Shown: positions 40,517-50,164, numbered from the stretch's first letter. The stretch is DNA of 64,000 nucleotides from Cyanobium sp. ATX 6A2 (GCF_024346355.1 NZ_JAGQCU010000006.1:87716-151715), one strand, 5' to 3'. Notes: generated by a model from the sequence alone, not told the origin. Numbers and translations are program-made.

Positions 40517-43096
40517 TCAGAGCCCTTCGATCGGCCGCCAGTCCCCCACCAGCTGCCAGGCCGCCCAGTAGTAGGGGCGGCTCCAGTCCTCGCCGGATGG
40601 GCTTGGCACCTGGCCTTTGTGGAACTCAGCCTGCACCGCCGCCAAGGCATCAGCGCGGCCCTCGCCGGCTTTCAGCCGGCGGTAAAAGCGCACCATGAAT
40701 TCCGCTGTTGCGGCGTCATCCACCTTCCAGAGGCTCAGAAGAGTGCTGCGGGCACCGGCCACCGTGAGGGCGCGCTGCAGGCCGTAGAGTCCTTCGCCAG
40801 TACGAAAGTCACCCTGGGCTGTCGAACAAGCTGAGAGAACAACAAGCTCAGTTCCATCCAACTGAAGAGCCAAAACTTCCTGAGCAGTAAGTAGACCGTC
40901 ATCACCTGGATCGAAACCAGGCTGATTTGCACCAGCCAAGACAATGCCACTACGCAGGAGAGGGTCCTCCGCCTGGTACTGCTTTACGAAAGATCCTGAG
41001 TACTGGTTTGCGAGGTAGTACATTTCGGGAGCGGGGCCTTGACCCGCCTCGAACTCTTGCTGGGGCAAAAAGAATCCATGAGAAGCAATATGAAGTACAC
41101 GCGGACCTTTTTGAGACTCGAGAAAGCCAACAGAGGCTTGCTGTCCGGTAATTGGCTGTACGTTAAAGAGGGCGGCAATCTGTTTAACCTCAGTGTCGGT
41201 TGCTGGCAATTCGTTCCAGGTCTCACCTTCAGGGTGGGCTGTTCGCTGCTTTGCAAAAGGGGCGCTTGGGGGTAGAGATATTTGACTGGGATGACGACTG
41301 AAATCAGGATTGCCAAGAATCACAGGAAGCCCAGCAGGGGGAGACAAGTCCTTAAAGCGCAGAAGGTCTCGACCGCTTGTTAAGAGATGAATATTCAAGA
41401 CAGAGGCATATGGATGGTATGAGGCGGAAAGTGTTGATAAGGCAGCGAAAGGAACACGCGATAGTTCACCGTCGGCCGTGACGAAGAGGGTATGAGTCCG
41501 AGAGATTCTTTCCCCAAGTGGCTGCATGAGCAAACTGGAGAGTTGAGCCCATGCGGTTGGTGCATCATCAAGATTAGCTGCCGACAAAGAGATAGATTTT
41601 GCGACTGCTTGATCAATTTCATCGGCACTGCCAATGGGAAGAGCGACTACTGGCTGGCCCGCTTCGACCACAAAGGCGAGATAGTGTTGGCGCCCCCATG
41701 CCTTATCGGGCGTAGTCTCGTCACCGAGAAAGTCGCTATAACGCTGAAAATGGACATAAACCACACCAGCTGGAAGAGTACTAGACAACTTATCAATACT
41801 CAAGCGAGAGCGATTGAGAAGAGGCAACTGCTCAAAAAGGCGCTCCTCGACCAGGCCGTACTCTCGACGCAGAAAAAGGCGCTGGTCACTTGAAATAGTT
41901 ACATTTGATAGTTCTCGAGAGAGATCCCTAAGCCTGCCCAGATCCTCACGCTTGCCGGCACTTGCAGAGGCAAGAGAAATCTGCGAGCGATAGAGGTCAG
42001 CAAGCTGCCCCTGGCTATTCAAAATATGGAGAAACGCAGCCTCAGTCGCTGGTGGGTATTCGAGTGTCCACCAGTAAATCCACTTTGCCGCCTCCCCCTG
42101 CGAGGCAACTGCTGATAGAAGAGTCGATCGGCGTGCGTCAGAAAGAAATGGTAGCTGAGCGCGAATGAATCCAGCCTGTGCAGCCAAGCCAAGCTCGGTA
42201 TATTTTAGAGTTTGCTCAGGATCATTTCGAGCATAGTAATAGAAAGCTCCAGTATTATAGTGGAGTGTAGCCGTAGCAGGATGGGAATCGCCAAAGACGT
42301 CTGATGCAATCGACCGCATGCGCCCTAGCATCTGTTCGGCGACATCCAGATCTCCCTCTAGCAGGTTGACAAAGTATAGATTGTTTACTGCAGCAAAGAG
42401 ATTAGCACCACCACGTGTGTCCTGCTCCAGGATTTCAAGGCTTCTCTCGAGGTACTCTCTTGCTGATACGAGTGAACGCCTTTCGAGGTAGAGGGTGCCA
42501 AGGGAAAGAAGAGCCTCTGCGTGGGCAATTCGCAGCGGGCCCTGCATGCCTTCAGTTAATCTTATCACTTGATGAAAAGAAGCTTCCGAAGACTCGAACT
42601 GTGCCTCCAGGCGGTACACATGACCGAGACCGTTCAGGACTTGTGCTAGTAACGGCCTATGATCACTCGACAAGTTTTGAGTCTCTTTATACGCACGCAT
42701 AAAGAGCAAACGAGCCTGCTTGACATCCCCAAGTCCTATGTATAGATATCCCAGGTCGTTAAGTGCTGAAACACGTACGCGGGGATCCACGTGTTCATTC
42801 AATAGCTCGTTTAGTCTTTTAATGGCATCAATAAAGTTTCCTTCACTTGCAAGTGCCTGAACCTTGTTTTTTGTTTCGACGTAAGCCTCAGCACGGCCTG
42901 ACAAGTCAAGACGGCTGCCATCGCGAGCACCCACGGGCTTCTGGCCAGAGTATTTTCGTGCAGACTGATTCTGAGCAGCGAAGATAAGAATCGGGCTGAC
43001 AGTTATCGACAAGCCAACCACAAGAAGGGATAAGACTTTAGATAATTGCCGGCTTCTCAAAGCCCAAGAAGCCAGTTGTCGCCCCATGCTGGCCAT
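40517..43096 (-). CDS. TPR-CHAT protease, first copy
   Basis: The 859-residue protein has an N-terminal membrane helix (LSLLVVGLSITVSPILIFAA), degenerate TPR helices (LNDLGYLYIGLGDVKQARLLF; LNGLGHVYRLEAQFESSEASF) and a C-terminal CHAT domain with the His-Cys pair (VLHIASHGFF, VVLSACSTAQGD). CHAT domains are caspase-like cysteine proteases. The main part is visibly poorer in GC than its surroundings, but the last 280 bases are GC-rich and almost the same as the end of the second TPR-CHAT gene, so the gene looks chimeric. Confidence 0.85.
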   Translation of the reverse strand: MASMGRQLASWALRSRQLSKVLSLLVVGLSITVSPILIFAAQNQSARKYSGQKPVGARDGSRLDLSGRAEAYVETKNKVQALASEGNFIDAIKRLNELLNEHVDPRVRVSALNDLGYLYIGLGDVKQARLLFMRAYKETQNLSSDHRPLLAQVLNGLGHVYRLEAQFESSEASFHQVIRLTEGMQGPLRIAHAEALLSLGTLYLERRSLVSAREYLERSLEILEQDTRGGANLFAAVNNLYFVNLLEGDLDVAEQMLGRMRSIASDVFGDSHPATATLHYNTGAFYYYARNDPEQTLKYTELGLAAQAGFIRAQLPFLSDARRSTLLSAVASQGEAAKWIYWWTLEYPPATEAAFLHILNSQGQLADLYRSQISLASASAGKREDLGRLRDLSRELSNVTISSDQRLFLRREYGLVEERLFEQLPLLNRSRLSIDKLSSTLPAGVVYVHFQRYSDFLGDETTPDKAWGRQHYLAFVVEAGQPVVALPIGSADEIDQAVAKSISLSAANLDDAPTAWAQLSSLLMQPLGERISRTHTLFVTADGELSRVPFAALSTLSASYHPYASVLNIHLLTSGRDLLRFKDLSPPAGLPVILGNPDFSRHPSQISLPPSAPFAKQRTAHPEGETWNELPATDTEVKQIAALFNVQPITGQQASVGFLESQKGPRVLHIASHGFFLPQQEFEAGQGPAPEMYYLANQYSGSFVKQYQAEDPLLRSGIVLAGANQPGFDPGDDGLLTAQEVLALQLDGTELVVLSACSTAQGDFRTGEGLYGLQRALTVAGARSTLLSLWKVDDAATAEFMVRFYRRLKAGEGRADALAAVQAEFHKGQVPSPSGEDWSRPYYWAAWQLVGDWRPIEGL

Positions 43097-43306
43097 GCCT
43101 TCAGGATTCTTCTAGGAGGATAGGCGGCATGTGTCAAACATTATTAAGCTCCCGCAAAATCTATGTCTATGATGCGAGAATCTACTCTGGCAAAGAGAGC
43201 AAAATTATATACAAGCCAGTTCCCGCATGCTGAGTACTTCTCTGTACACCTGGATATAATCAACCAGCTCAGGAGTGGGCAAGTTTCCAGCGCGATCGGC
43301 GGTCCT
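43097..43306. other. Low-GC intergenic stretch
   Basis: This sequence before the first TPR-CHAT gene is A/T-rich (for example AAAATTATATAC) and continues the composition of that gene. I see no regulon promoter and no gene in it. Confidence 0.6.
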
Positions 43307-43513
43307 TTACTTTCCCAGCCTCCTTCGCTGCCAAGCCGTTACACCAGCCAGCCCGCTCGCCAGTACCGCCAGCACCCACACCGCCTGGGCGTAGATCGCT
43401 GCCCCGCTCACCCCAGTGAGCAGCAGCAGGACGATGAGTTTGCGCAGCCGGTCCCGGCGGATCAGCTGCTGAAGCCGCTGGAAATCACTTGTGGTCGTGG
43501 TCGGAGTTGTCAT
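43307..43513 (-). CDS. Small two-helix membrane protein
   Basis: The 68-residue protein has a basic N-terminal part (FQRLQQLIRRDRLRK) and two close hydrophobic helices (LIVLLLLTGVSGAAIYA; VWVLAVLASGLAGVTAW). It follows the 43522 gene by eight bases and should share promoter P3. Confidence 0.6.
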   Translation of the reverse strand: MTTPTTTTSDFQRLQQLIRRDRLRKLIVLLLLTGVSGAAIYAQAVWVLAVLASGLAGVTAWQRRRLGK

Positions 43514-43521
43514 GGCGAAAC

Positions 43522-44244
43522 TCAGTAGATGGAGTGGTGGGGGATGGGCGCAGCCATCACCAGCACGTTCCCGGCGTCGGTGGGCACCAGTTCCAGGGGG
43601 CGTTGGCAGCCATCGCTGCAGGGCCAGGGGGCCAGCCGTTGCGCTGCCTGATGGGGGTCAGGCATCAGACCCATGCCATTGAGGTGGCGCACGCCATTCA
43701 CCAGCGGCATGTCGCCGACCAGGGGCTCGATGGCAAACAAAGCGATGTAGCCATCGCAGAAGCGCACCCCCTGGGTGCTAAGCCATGGTTCACCCGCTCC
43801 GGCGGGGGCTATCACCAACACCCGCTCGCGGGGCAGGCCGTGGCGGCGGCGGTGGAACAGGAAGCTGCCGGGTTCCGTCGCCCAGGAGAAGCCGTTGGCC
43901 TTGAGCTCCTCGTCGCTGAAGTGATTGAGCCCATCAGCGGCCAGGCCGCCCATGGCGCCGGTCACAAAGCCGGTGGTGAGGTCACCGGCATCGAACCCGT
44001 CGACCATGCCACCAAAGAACAGTCCGATGCCGGCACCAATGGCACGACCGATCCAGCGGTCGCGCTGCTGTTGCCGTTCCCGTTCCTCGAGTTCGGCCTT
44101 GATGAGCATCTCTTCATCGAGGCTGCGGAACTGCAGGCGCTCGATGCGGATCACGGCCTGCTCATCAGCGTCACGGCCGCCATCCGCGGAGCGGCTGGTG
44201 GCGAGGACATCGGTGAGAGCAGGCACCAGGGTGGACGAGGACAT
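43522..44244 (-). CDS. Glycine-zipper membrane-associated protein of the regulon
   Basis: The 240-residue protein has a charged helix (LDEEMLIKAELEERERQQQR), a glycine-zipper hydrophobic part (WIGRAIGAGIGLFFGGMV; TTGFVTGAMGGLAADGL) and a soluble C-terminal domain. Glycine zippers are common in membrane-inserting toxins and envelope proteins. The ATG at 44244 lies 23 bases after promoter P3. Confidence 0.6.
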   Translation of the reverse strand: MSSSTLVPALTDVLATSRSADGGRDADEQAVIRIERLQFRSLDEEMLIKAELEERERQQQRDRWIGRAIGAGIGLFFGGMVDGFDAGDLTTGFVTGAMGGLAADGLNHFSDEELKANGFSWATEPGSFLFHRRRHGLPRERVLVIAPAGAGEPWLSTQGVRFCDGYIALFAIEPLVGDMPLVNGVRHLNGMGLMPDPHQAAQRLAPWPCSDGCQRPLELVPTDAGNVLVMAAPIPHHSIY

Positions 44245-44267
44245 GGCAGATCGAAGGTGCTGCCTGC

Positions 44268-44297
44268 TTCTCGTTCTGCCTTCTGAAGGGTGATTCC
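44268..44297 (-). promoter_or_regulatory. Regulon promoter P3
   Basis: The minus strand reads GGAATCA, 14 bases, GAACGAGAA, then 23 bases to the ATG at 44244. Confidence 0.7.
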
Positions 44298-44317
44298 GCC
44301 TGCTCACTCAGCAGGGC

Positions 44318-47300
44318 TCAGAGCCCCTCGATCGGCCGCCAGTCGCCCACCAGCTGCCAGGCGGCCCAGTAGAAAGTCCCGCTCCAGTCCTCACCGGCCG
44401 GGCCCTTCACCTCGCCTGCGCGGAACTCCGCCTGAACCGCCGCCAAGGCGTCCGCGCGACCCTCGCCGGCCTTGAGGCGACGGTAGAAGCGCACCATGAA
44501 CTCGGCCGTGGCGGCGTCATCCACCTTCCAGAGGCTCAGCAGCGTGGAGCGGGCACCCGCCACCGTGAGGGCGCGCTGCAATCCGTAGAGGCCCTCACCG
44601 CTCTGGATGTCACCGCTGCCGGTCGAGCAGGCCGACAGCACCACCATTTCGGTGCCATCGAGCTGCAGGGCTGTGGCCTCCAGAGCGGTGAGCAGGCCAT
44701 CGTCATTGGGGTCGAGATCCGGGTTGTTGGCCCCAGCCAGGACGATGCCGCTGCGCAGCAGCGGGTCTTCTCCCTGGAAGCGTGCCACCTCACCACCGCC
44801 CGCAAAGGAGGTGGTGAGGGGATCTTGTAGAGGGATGTCCTGATCTCCCACAAAGAACCCATGGCTGGCGATGTGCAGCACTCGTGGGCCGATGCTGCGC
44901 TGCAACACGCCAACGGTGGCGGCATCACCAGAGAGGGGGTTGGCGCCGAGCAGCGTGGCGACTTGCTCCCCCTCCTGCGCAGTGGCTGGCAGTGAATCCC
45001 AAGGTTGATTACTCAGGTCACCGGAGCGCTGTTGGGATTGAGGGGTGCCGGCGATCAGGGCAGGGGGAGCAGGCCGTCCGCGATCAAAGTTGGGGTTGGC
45101 GAGAACCACAGGGGGCTTCCCGGAAGGGACAGGTTTCTGGAAGCGCACCAGATCCCGCCCGGTGGTAAGCAGTCGTAGCTGGACAGCACTGGCCAGGGGC
45201 ACTCCTGGACGGGAGGGAGACGGCAAGGCCGCAAAAGGAACGCGGTGGAGTTCGCCATCGGGGGAGAAGAACCATTGGCGACTGCCGGCCAGATGCGGGG
45301 CCAGGGGTTCCAGCACGAGACTGGAAACCTCGCCCCACCGCTCCTCTGCATCGCTCTGCCCCTGCACAGAGGCACTCAGTGCCTGCCGGATCGCTTCATC
45401 GATCGGTTTGGCTTCACCCAGCTGAACCGCGCGGATGGCCCCGTTGGGATTGAGCGTCAGGGCCAGATAGAGCTCAGGCCCCCAGCGCTTGGTTCGATTA
45501 GCTCCACTCTGCCAGGGGCGGTATCGCTGAAACTCCACTAGCACCCCATCTTTGGGAAGGGCAGCTGCAGTCTGCTCGGGAGTAATCCGCTGGAGCTGCA
45601 GATCGGGCGACTGGCGGAAGAGATGAGATTCCAATCCATTTCGCTGTTGACGCAGCGCCATGCGTCGCTCCGGCGGGAGCTGAACATCACTGATGCGGTT
45701 GTTCAACGCAGCCACCTGCTGGGCTAGCTCCCGTGTAGGGCCTGGAGCACGGCTAAGGGATGCTTGGGCCTGCTCGATCTCCAGCAACAGGCCGTGCCGC
45801 AGCAATCGTGTGGAAAGGGCCAAATATGGACCTGCCTCGGAGCGGCCGGCCAAAGAATGGGTGGCCTCCCATGCAACACCAATAGTATTGTAGAGAGCAG
45901 TTCGATAGACGCGTGGCTGAAGTGTGGCTTCACGAAGTAGCCAGCTGGCTTCGATCTTCATGCTCTGTGATAGGAGCCTTAGGGCAGTATCAGGCTTGTC
46001 AGCATCTAGATTGAGCAAACCCAGGTTGTTGAGGCTGAGCGCGGTATCAGGATGATCTGGGCCTAGGGCCTGCTCTCGGATTGCCAAGGAGCGACTGTAG
46101 AGCGGTTCAGCCTGGCTGTAGAGGCCCTGTTTAGTGTATAGCAAAGCCAGGTTGTTAAGGCTGACTGCGGTGAAAGGATGATCTGGACCCAGGGCTTTCT
46201 CATGGATTGCAAGGGCGCGTTTGTAAAGCGGTTCGGCCTGGCTGTAGAGGCCTTGGTCGCTGTACGACATGCCCAGGTTGTTGAGGCTGAGCGCGGTGTC
46301 GGGATGATCAGGGCCCAGGGCTTTCTCCTTGATTGCAAGGGCGCGTTTGTAGAGCGATTCGGCCTGGCTGTAGAGGCCCTGTTTGGTGTATAGCAAAGCC
46401 AGGTTGTTAAGGCTGACTGCGGTGAAAGGATGATCTGGACCCAGGGCCTTCTCACGGATCGCAAGGGCGCGTTTGTAAAGCGGTTCGGCCTGGCTGTAGA
46501 GGCCTTGATTGCTGTACAGATAGGCCAGGTTGTTGAGACTGTTGGCGGTATCAAGATGATCTGGGCCAAGGGCCTTCTCACGGATCGCCAGGGCGCGTTT
46601 GTAGAGCGGTTCGGCACGGCTGTAGAGGCCCTGATTACTGTATAGGCCGGCCAGGTTGTTAAGGCTGGAAGCGGTGAAAGGATGATCTGGACCCAGGGCT
46701 TTCTCATGGATTGCAAGGGCGCGTTTGTAAAGCGGTTCGGCCTGGCTGTAGAGGCCCTGATTGCTGTACAGATAGGCCAGGTTGTTGAGACCGTTGGCAG
46801 TATCGGGATGATCTGCGCCTTGGACCTTCCTACGGATTACCAGGGCACGTTGCAATAGGGGTTCGGCCTGGCTGTAGAGACCTTGTTTGCTGTATAGAGA
46901 GGCCAGGTTGTTGAGGCTGTCTGCGGTGAAAGGATGATCTGGACCTAGGGCCTTCTCACGGATCGCCAGGGCGCGTTTGTAAAGCGGTTCGGCCTGGCTG
47001 TAAAGGCCCTGATTGCTGTACAGATAGGCCAGGTTGTTGAGAGTGTTGGCGGTACCGGGATGATCTGGGCCTAGGACCTTCTCATGGATCGCCAGGGCGC
47101 GTTTGTGGAGCGGTTTGGCCAGGCTGTAGAGGCCCTGATCGCTGTATAGAGAGGCCAGGTTGTTGAGACTATTGGCGGTATCAGGATGATCTGGGCCTAG
47201 GGCCTTCTCACGGATCGCCAGGGCGCGTTTGTAGAGCGATTCGGCCTGGCTGTAGAGGCCATGCTGACTGAAGAGATTAGCTAGGCTATGGATAAAAAAG

Positions 47301-47578
47301 GCGATATCGGGGTGATCCGAGCCATAAGCACCTTCCAAGAGCACAAGTAATTCTTCAAGAACTAGAGCTGCTTCTTCAAGCCTGCCGGCATCCCTGAGAG
47401 CGCCCGCTTCCTTAATTAGCGTTTCAAGTTCTTCGTGATTTAGGGTTTTTCCCACGGTGTTCTGCCCTTGAGCCAGACTGCCATCCGTGTCGATCACACT
47501 TCGTTGCATAGGGAGTGCCAATACCCCGTGCCCGTGGACACAGATAGAGCTCAGAAGGCATGTTGTCACCAGTGCCAC
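44318..47578 (-). CDS. TPR-CHAT protease, second copy, with ten 42-residue repeats
   Basis: The 1086-residue protein has a probable signal peptide, ten near-identical 42-residue repeats of the kinesin-light-chain TPR type (GLYSQAEPLYKRALAIREKA, LGPDHPDTANSLNNLAYLYS), a linker, and a CHAT domain with His (VLHIASHGFFVGDQ) and Cys (MVVLSACSTGSGD). TPR-CHAT proteins are caspase-like proteases whose TPR part binds a partner or substrate. The C-terminal end (YWAAWQLVGDWRPIEGL) is the same as in the first copy. A half-matching promoter (GGAATCA only) is seen at 47648. Confidence 0.88.
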   Translation of the reverse strand: MALVTTCLLSSICVHGHGVLALPMQRSVIDTDGSLAQGQNTVGKTLNHEELETLIKEAGALRDAGRLEEAALVLEELLVLLEGAYGSDHPDIAFFIHSLANLFSQHGLYSQAESLYKRALAIREKALGPDHPDTANSLNNLASLYSDQGLYSLAKPLHKRALAIHEKVLGPDHPGTANTLNNLAYLYSNQGLYSQAEPLYKRALAIREKALGPDHPFTADSLNNLASLYSKQGLYSQAEPLLQRALVIRRKVQGADHPDTANGLNNLAYLYSNQGLYSQAEPLYKRALAIHEKALGPDHPFTASSLNNLAGLYSNQGLYSRAEPLYKRALAIREKALGPDHLDTANSLNNLAYLYSNQGLYSQAEPLYKRALAIREKALGPDHPFTAVSLNNLALLYTKQGLYSQAESLYKRALAIKEKALGPDHPDTALSLNNLGMSYSDQGLYSQAEPLYKRALAIHEKALGPDHPFTAVSLNNLALLYTKQGLYSQAEPLYSRSLAIREQALGPDHPDTALSLNNLGLLNLDADKPDTALRLLSQSMKIEASWLLREATLQPRVYRTALYNTIGVAWEATHSLAGRSEAGPYLALSTRLLRHGLLLEIEQAQASLSRAPGPTRELAQQVAALNNRISDVQLPPERRMALRQQRNGLESHLFRQSPDLQLQRITPEQTAAALPKDGVLVEFQRYRPWQSGANRTKRWGPELYLALTLNPNGAIRAVQLGEAKPIDEAIRQALSASVQGQSDAEERWGEVSSLVLEPLAPHLAGSRQWFFSPDGELHRVPFAALPSPSRPGVPLASAVQLRLLTTGRDLVRFQKPVPSGKPPVVLANPNFDRGRPAPPALIAGTPQSQQRSGDLSNQPWDSLPATAQEGEQVATLLGANPLSGDAATVGVLQRSIGPRVLHIASHGFFVGDQDIPLQDPLTTSFAGGGEVARFQGEDPLLRSGIVLAGANNPDLDPNDDGLLTALEATALQLDGTEMVVLSACSTGSGDIQSGEGLYGLQRALTVAGARSTLLSLWKVDDAATAEFMVRFYRRLKAGEGRADALAAVQAEFRAGEVKGPAGEDWSGTFYWAAWQLVGDWRPIEGL
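46001..47260 (-). repeat. Ten tandem 126-bp TPR-coding repeats
   Basis: The units encode GLYSQAE...DHP.TA.SLNNLA.LYS.Q, all exactly 42 residues. Units 7 and 9 share FTAVSLNNLALLYTKQ, which suggests duplication of two-unit blocks. Such DNA can change copy number by recombination. Confidence 0.9.
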
Positions 47579-47704
47579 AGCCTGTCTGATCTATTTGTCA
47601 GGGTCGCTCCTGCTCACCGAGATCAATTCACCGTTTTTTCAATCTACTGATTCCAACGGGATTCAACCGCGCCCGTTTCAACGTTTTGCAACGAGCCGCT
47701 ACCA

Positions 47705-49033
47705 ATGGTATCTCCTGGCATTCTGTGCATAGAACACGGCGGCGGTTTGAGCAGCAGTTACGTCCAGCTCCGCGCCCTGGTAAGCAGCCCGCAGAGCCGC
47801 TCTGCCATCACCATCGGCAGCCTTCATCCCGCTGCTGCTGCATCTGCTGCTGCCCAACACGGCCTCCAGGAACCCTCGGCCGCCGCTGACCGGCGGCTAC
47901 TCGCTGCTTGCTACACCGGCGACGACGACGCATTCCTCTGCCTGCGCTGCCGCATCAGCCACCCGATCGAGCAGAGGCTCCGCGACCTGCACCGCCGCTT
48001 TGCTGACACCTACGGCCTGGATCTGATCGAGCTGGCCAGCTACGGCCTCGACGACGACGGCCGCACCCTCAGCTATCAAGCCCTCTCAGCGCTGCCTGCA
48101 GCCAGGATCACCCCCTTCACCGCCCAGGCGATCTGCAGCTACGACGCCAGCCGTGGCGCTGGCCTGCCCCACTGGGCCCGCACCAAGCTCCAGGCTCACA
48201 ACGGACTCAAGGCCTACCTGCTTGAGCACGGTCTGCTCCTGATCTCCAACTGGGCCCTGCTGGCCGACAGCGCCCCACGCCGCGTGCGCCACGCCTGGGA
48301 GACCTTTGGCGCCGGCTCGCTCACCGTTGAGGCGGCCCTGGCGCTCCATGCCGCCTACCGCAGCCACTACCGCGAGGCCAAGGCCGCCTACCGCCGTCGC
48401 ACCGGCAAGGCCTCCGGCTGGGAGCCGGACGATGCCTTCCTGAGCTCCATCAGCCCAGCCACCGATCCGAAATCCACCTGCTCGCAGCTGATCCAGATCG
48501 CTGATGCCATCCGCATGGCGCGCAGCGGCCGCTGGCAGTGGATGCAGCAGCCGCAAGCAGACGACGGCGAGGGCACTGAGGTCGAGATCGCCGATCCATC
48601 CACCCTCACCGGCACCATCGAGCCCGACGGACCCTCAGCCGCTGAGCAGTTGGCCTTGATCCACGCGGCCCTGGATCGCGCCACCGTTGCCGTCATGCCC
48701 GCCGTGCTCGCCCCCGCCAGCACCAACCCCCAGCTCCAGTGCCTCTGGCAAGGCTTTGGCGAGGGCCTCACCAACACCCCCCTTGCCGAGCGTTGCGGCT
48801 GCGCCCGCGGCACTGTGAGCAAAAAGCTCCGCTCCGAGCACCACGCCGCCACCATCGCCCGCCAGGCCACCACCGAACTGCTCCGCGATCCCGCCTTCTC
48901 CTCCCTCGCCTCCTCCCTGGAGGATCTCGAGCGGATGGTGGAGGCCCTGCGGAATCACCTCCTGCACCCAGAACGAGAGGAGGACATCGCCCCCCTGCGC
49001 CGCTGGGTGCACCAGCATCTGCCCGTGTCATGA
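47705..49033 (+). CDS. Divergent sigma-70-like factor of the CHAT module
   Basis: The protein of up to 442 residues has a region-2-like part (ICSYDASRGAGLPHWARTKL, then LKAYLLEHGLLLISNWALLA) and, after a long insert, a C-terminal helix-turn-helix (FGEGLTNTPLAERCGCARGTVSKKLR) like region 4. It opens an operon with DUF1822, CHAT-CHASE2 and DUF928 genes, an arrangement I know from other cyanobacteria. The true start may lie later than 47705. It is the best candidate to recognise the GGAATCA-N14-GAACGA promoters. Confidence 0.6.
   Translation: MVSPGILCIEHGGGLSSSYVQLRALVSSPQSRSAITIGSLHPAAAASAAAQHGLQEPSAAADRRLLAACYTGDDDAFLCLRCRISHPIEQRLRDLHRRFADTYGLDLIELASYGLDDDGRTLSYQALSALPAARITPFTAQAICSYDASRGAGLPHWARTKLQAHNGLKAYLLEHGLLLISNWALLADSAPRRVRHAWETFGAGSLTVEAALALHAAYRSHYREAKAAYRRRTGKASGWEPDDAFLSSISPATDPKSTCSQLIQIADAIRMARSGRWQWMQQPQADDGEGTEVEIADPSTLTGTIEPDGPSAAEQLALIHAALDRATVAVMPAVLAPASTNPQLQCLWQGFGEGLTNTPLAERCGCARGTVSKKLRSEHHAATIARQATTELLRDPAFSSLASSLEDLERMVEALRNHLLHPEREEDIAPLRRWVHQHLPVS
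48951..48979 (+). promoter_or_regulatory. Regulon promoter P8, inside the sigma-like gene
   Basis: GGAATCA, 13 bases, GAACGAGAG. The spacer is one base shorter than at the other sites. It lies 50 bases before the DUF1822 start and could give the operon a positive feedback loop. Confidence 0.55.
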
Positions 49034-50163
49034 CCAGCTCTCCCGCCACCCCCGCACCGCTTGAGCCCCTTGAGGCGCTCGACGTTCTCCCCCTGCCCGC
49101 CGATGCCATCCGCCTGGCGGACCAGGGGAGTGCCAGCAGCAGCGATTCGCAGCTGACGGCCGAGCAGGACCTGCGCCGGCTGGGCGTGGCGGCCCTGCGC
49201 CAGGCGATGGCCGAGCGGCAGCTCGATCTCCCCATCGGCCCTCAGACCGATCTGCTCGATCCCGATCGCCTGCTCGCGCTCAACCGCTTTGCGGTGCAGC
49301 TGCTCACCACCGGGCTGCTGAGTGAGGCCGTCGACGTGCCCCTGGCCCCCTGGCGCCAGGCCGGCCGTGCACCCCAGCTGCTGGTGGTGGCCGCCATCGA
49401 TGACGAGAGCGCCGTCGTGCACATCGCCGGGGTGCTCACTGGGCCGGAGTTCATCCGCGCTGTCAGCGCCGAAACGCCCGTAGACCCGGCTGCTGATCAC
49501 CTCTCGCTGCCCCTCTCCGCTCTGCCTGGCGACATCGAGCGGCTGTTCAACCTGGTGGCGCTGCTCCATCCAGCCGCCATCCCCCGTGATGGCCTGGCCC
49601 CAGCCGATCAGTCCTCCCAGCTGGTGCCGTCAGCAGAGCTGGTGCTCGATTGGCTCACCGGTCTGCTCAGCCCCGCCCTTGAGCAGCTCGGCGGCCAGCT
49701 GCGCCCCGTCACCGCCGGTGCCTTCCGCGCAGCCACGGCCCAGGCCGGTGCCCCCATCCCCAACGCCCTGGCGGTCCTCGCCATTCCCCTTGGCCTCACC
49801 GCCAGCGGTGAACTGGTCAGCGGCGAGGCGGCCCAGGGGTGCGTCGAGCGTTTTGAGCTCCGCCTCATCCCAACCGCGGCACCGCCCTCAGCCGCACGCA
49901 GCTTGGTGGCAGCGCAGCCCAGATCAGAGCCCACGGCCGAGCGCCTCACCCTTCAGCTCCTCGGTGACCTGGACGGTGACCTGTTGCCCGATGGCCTGGT
50001 GCTAGAAGCGGTCCAGGGGAGCCGGCGGCTGAGCGTCACGACCGAGGACAGCACCCTGCTGGAGCTGGTGCTTCCCGCCGCTGATCAGTTGATCGAGGTC
50101 ACCCTCACCCCACCAAGTGGCCCCGCGCTGGTGCTGCCTCCCCTGCAGTTGCCGGCCGGCTGA
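49030..50163 (+). CDS. DUF1822-like protein
   Basis: The 377-residue protein starts in an ATGA overlap with the sigma-like gene. It has the DUF1822 features: N-terminal LEALDVLPLPADAIRLADQ, an NRFAVQLL helix region, APQLLVVAAIDDESAVVHIAGVLTG, and a C-terminal beta part. DUF1822 proteins stand beside CHASE2/CHAT genes in cyanobacteria. Its role is unknown; by position it could hold the sigma factor inactive and be the CHAT substrate, which is an inference. Confidence 0.65.
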   Translation: MTSSPATPAPLEPLEALDVLPLPADAIRLADQGSASSSDSQLTAEQDLRRLGVAALRQAMAERQLDLPIGPQTDLLDPDRLLALNRFAVQLLTTGLLSEAVDVPLAPWRQAGRAPQLLVVAAIDDESAVVHIAGVLTGPEFIRAVSAETPVDPAADHLSLPLSALPGDIERLFNLVALLHPAAIPRDGLAPADQSSQLVPSAELVLDWLTGLLSPALEQLGGQLRPVTAGAFRAATAQAGAPIPNALAVLAIPLGLTASGELVSGEAAQGCVERFELRLIPTAAPPSAARSLVAAQPRSEPTAERLTLQLLGDLDGDLLPDGLVLEAVQGSRRLSVTTEDSTLLELVLPAADQLIEVTLTPPSGPALVLPPLQLPAG

Positions 50164-50164
50164 G

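Noticed and set aside
46001..47260. Regular repeats that could be taken for a CRISPR array
   Set aside because: The period is 126 bp with no unique spacers, and the frame is open and encodes TPR units. No cas genes are present.
47625..47654. GGAATCA on the minus strand before the second TPR-CHAT gene
   Set aside because: Only the first element matches; the second reads CGGTGAATT. I do not count it as a regulon site.
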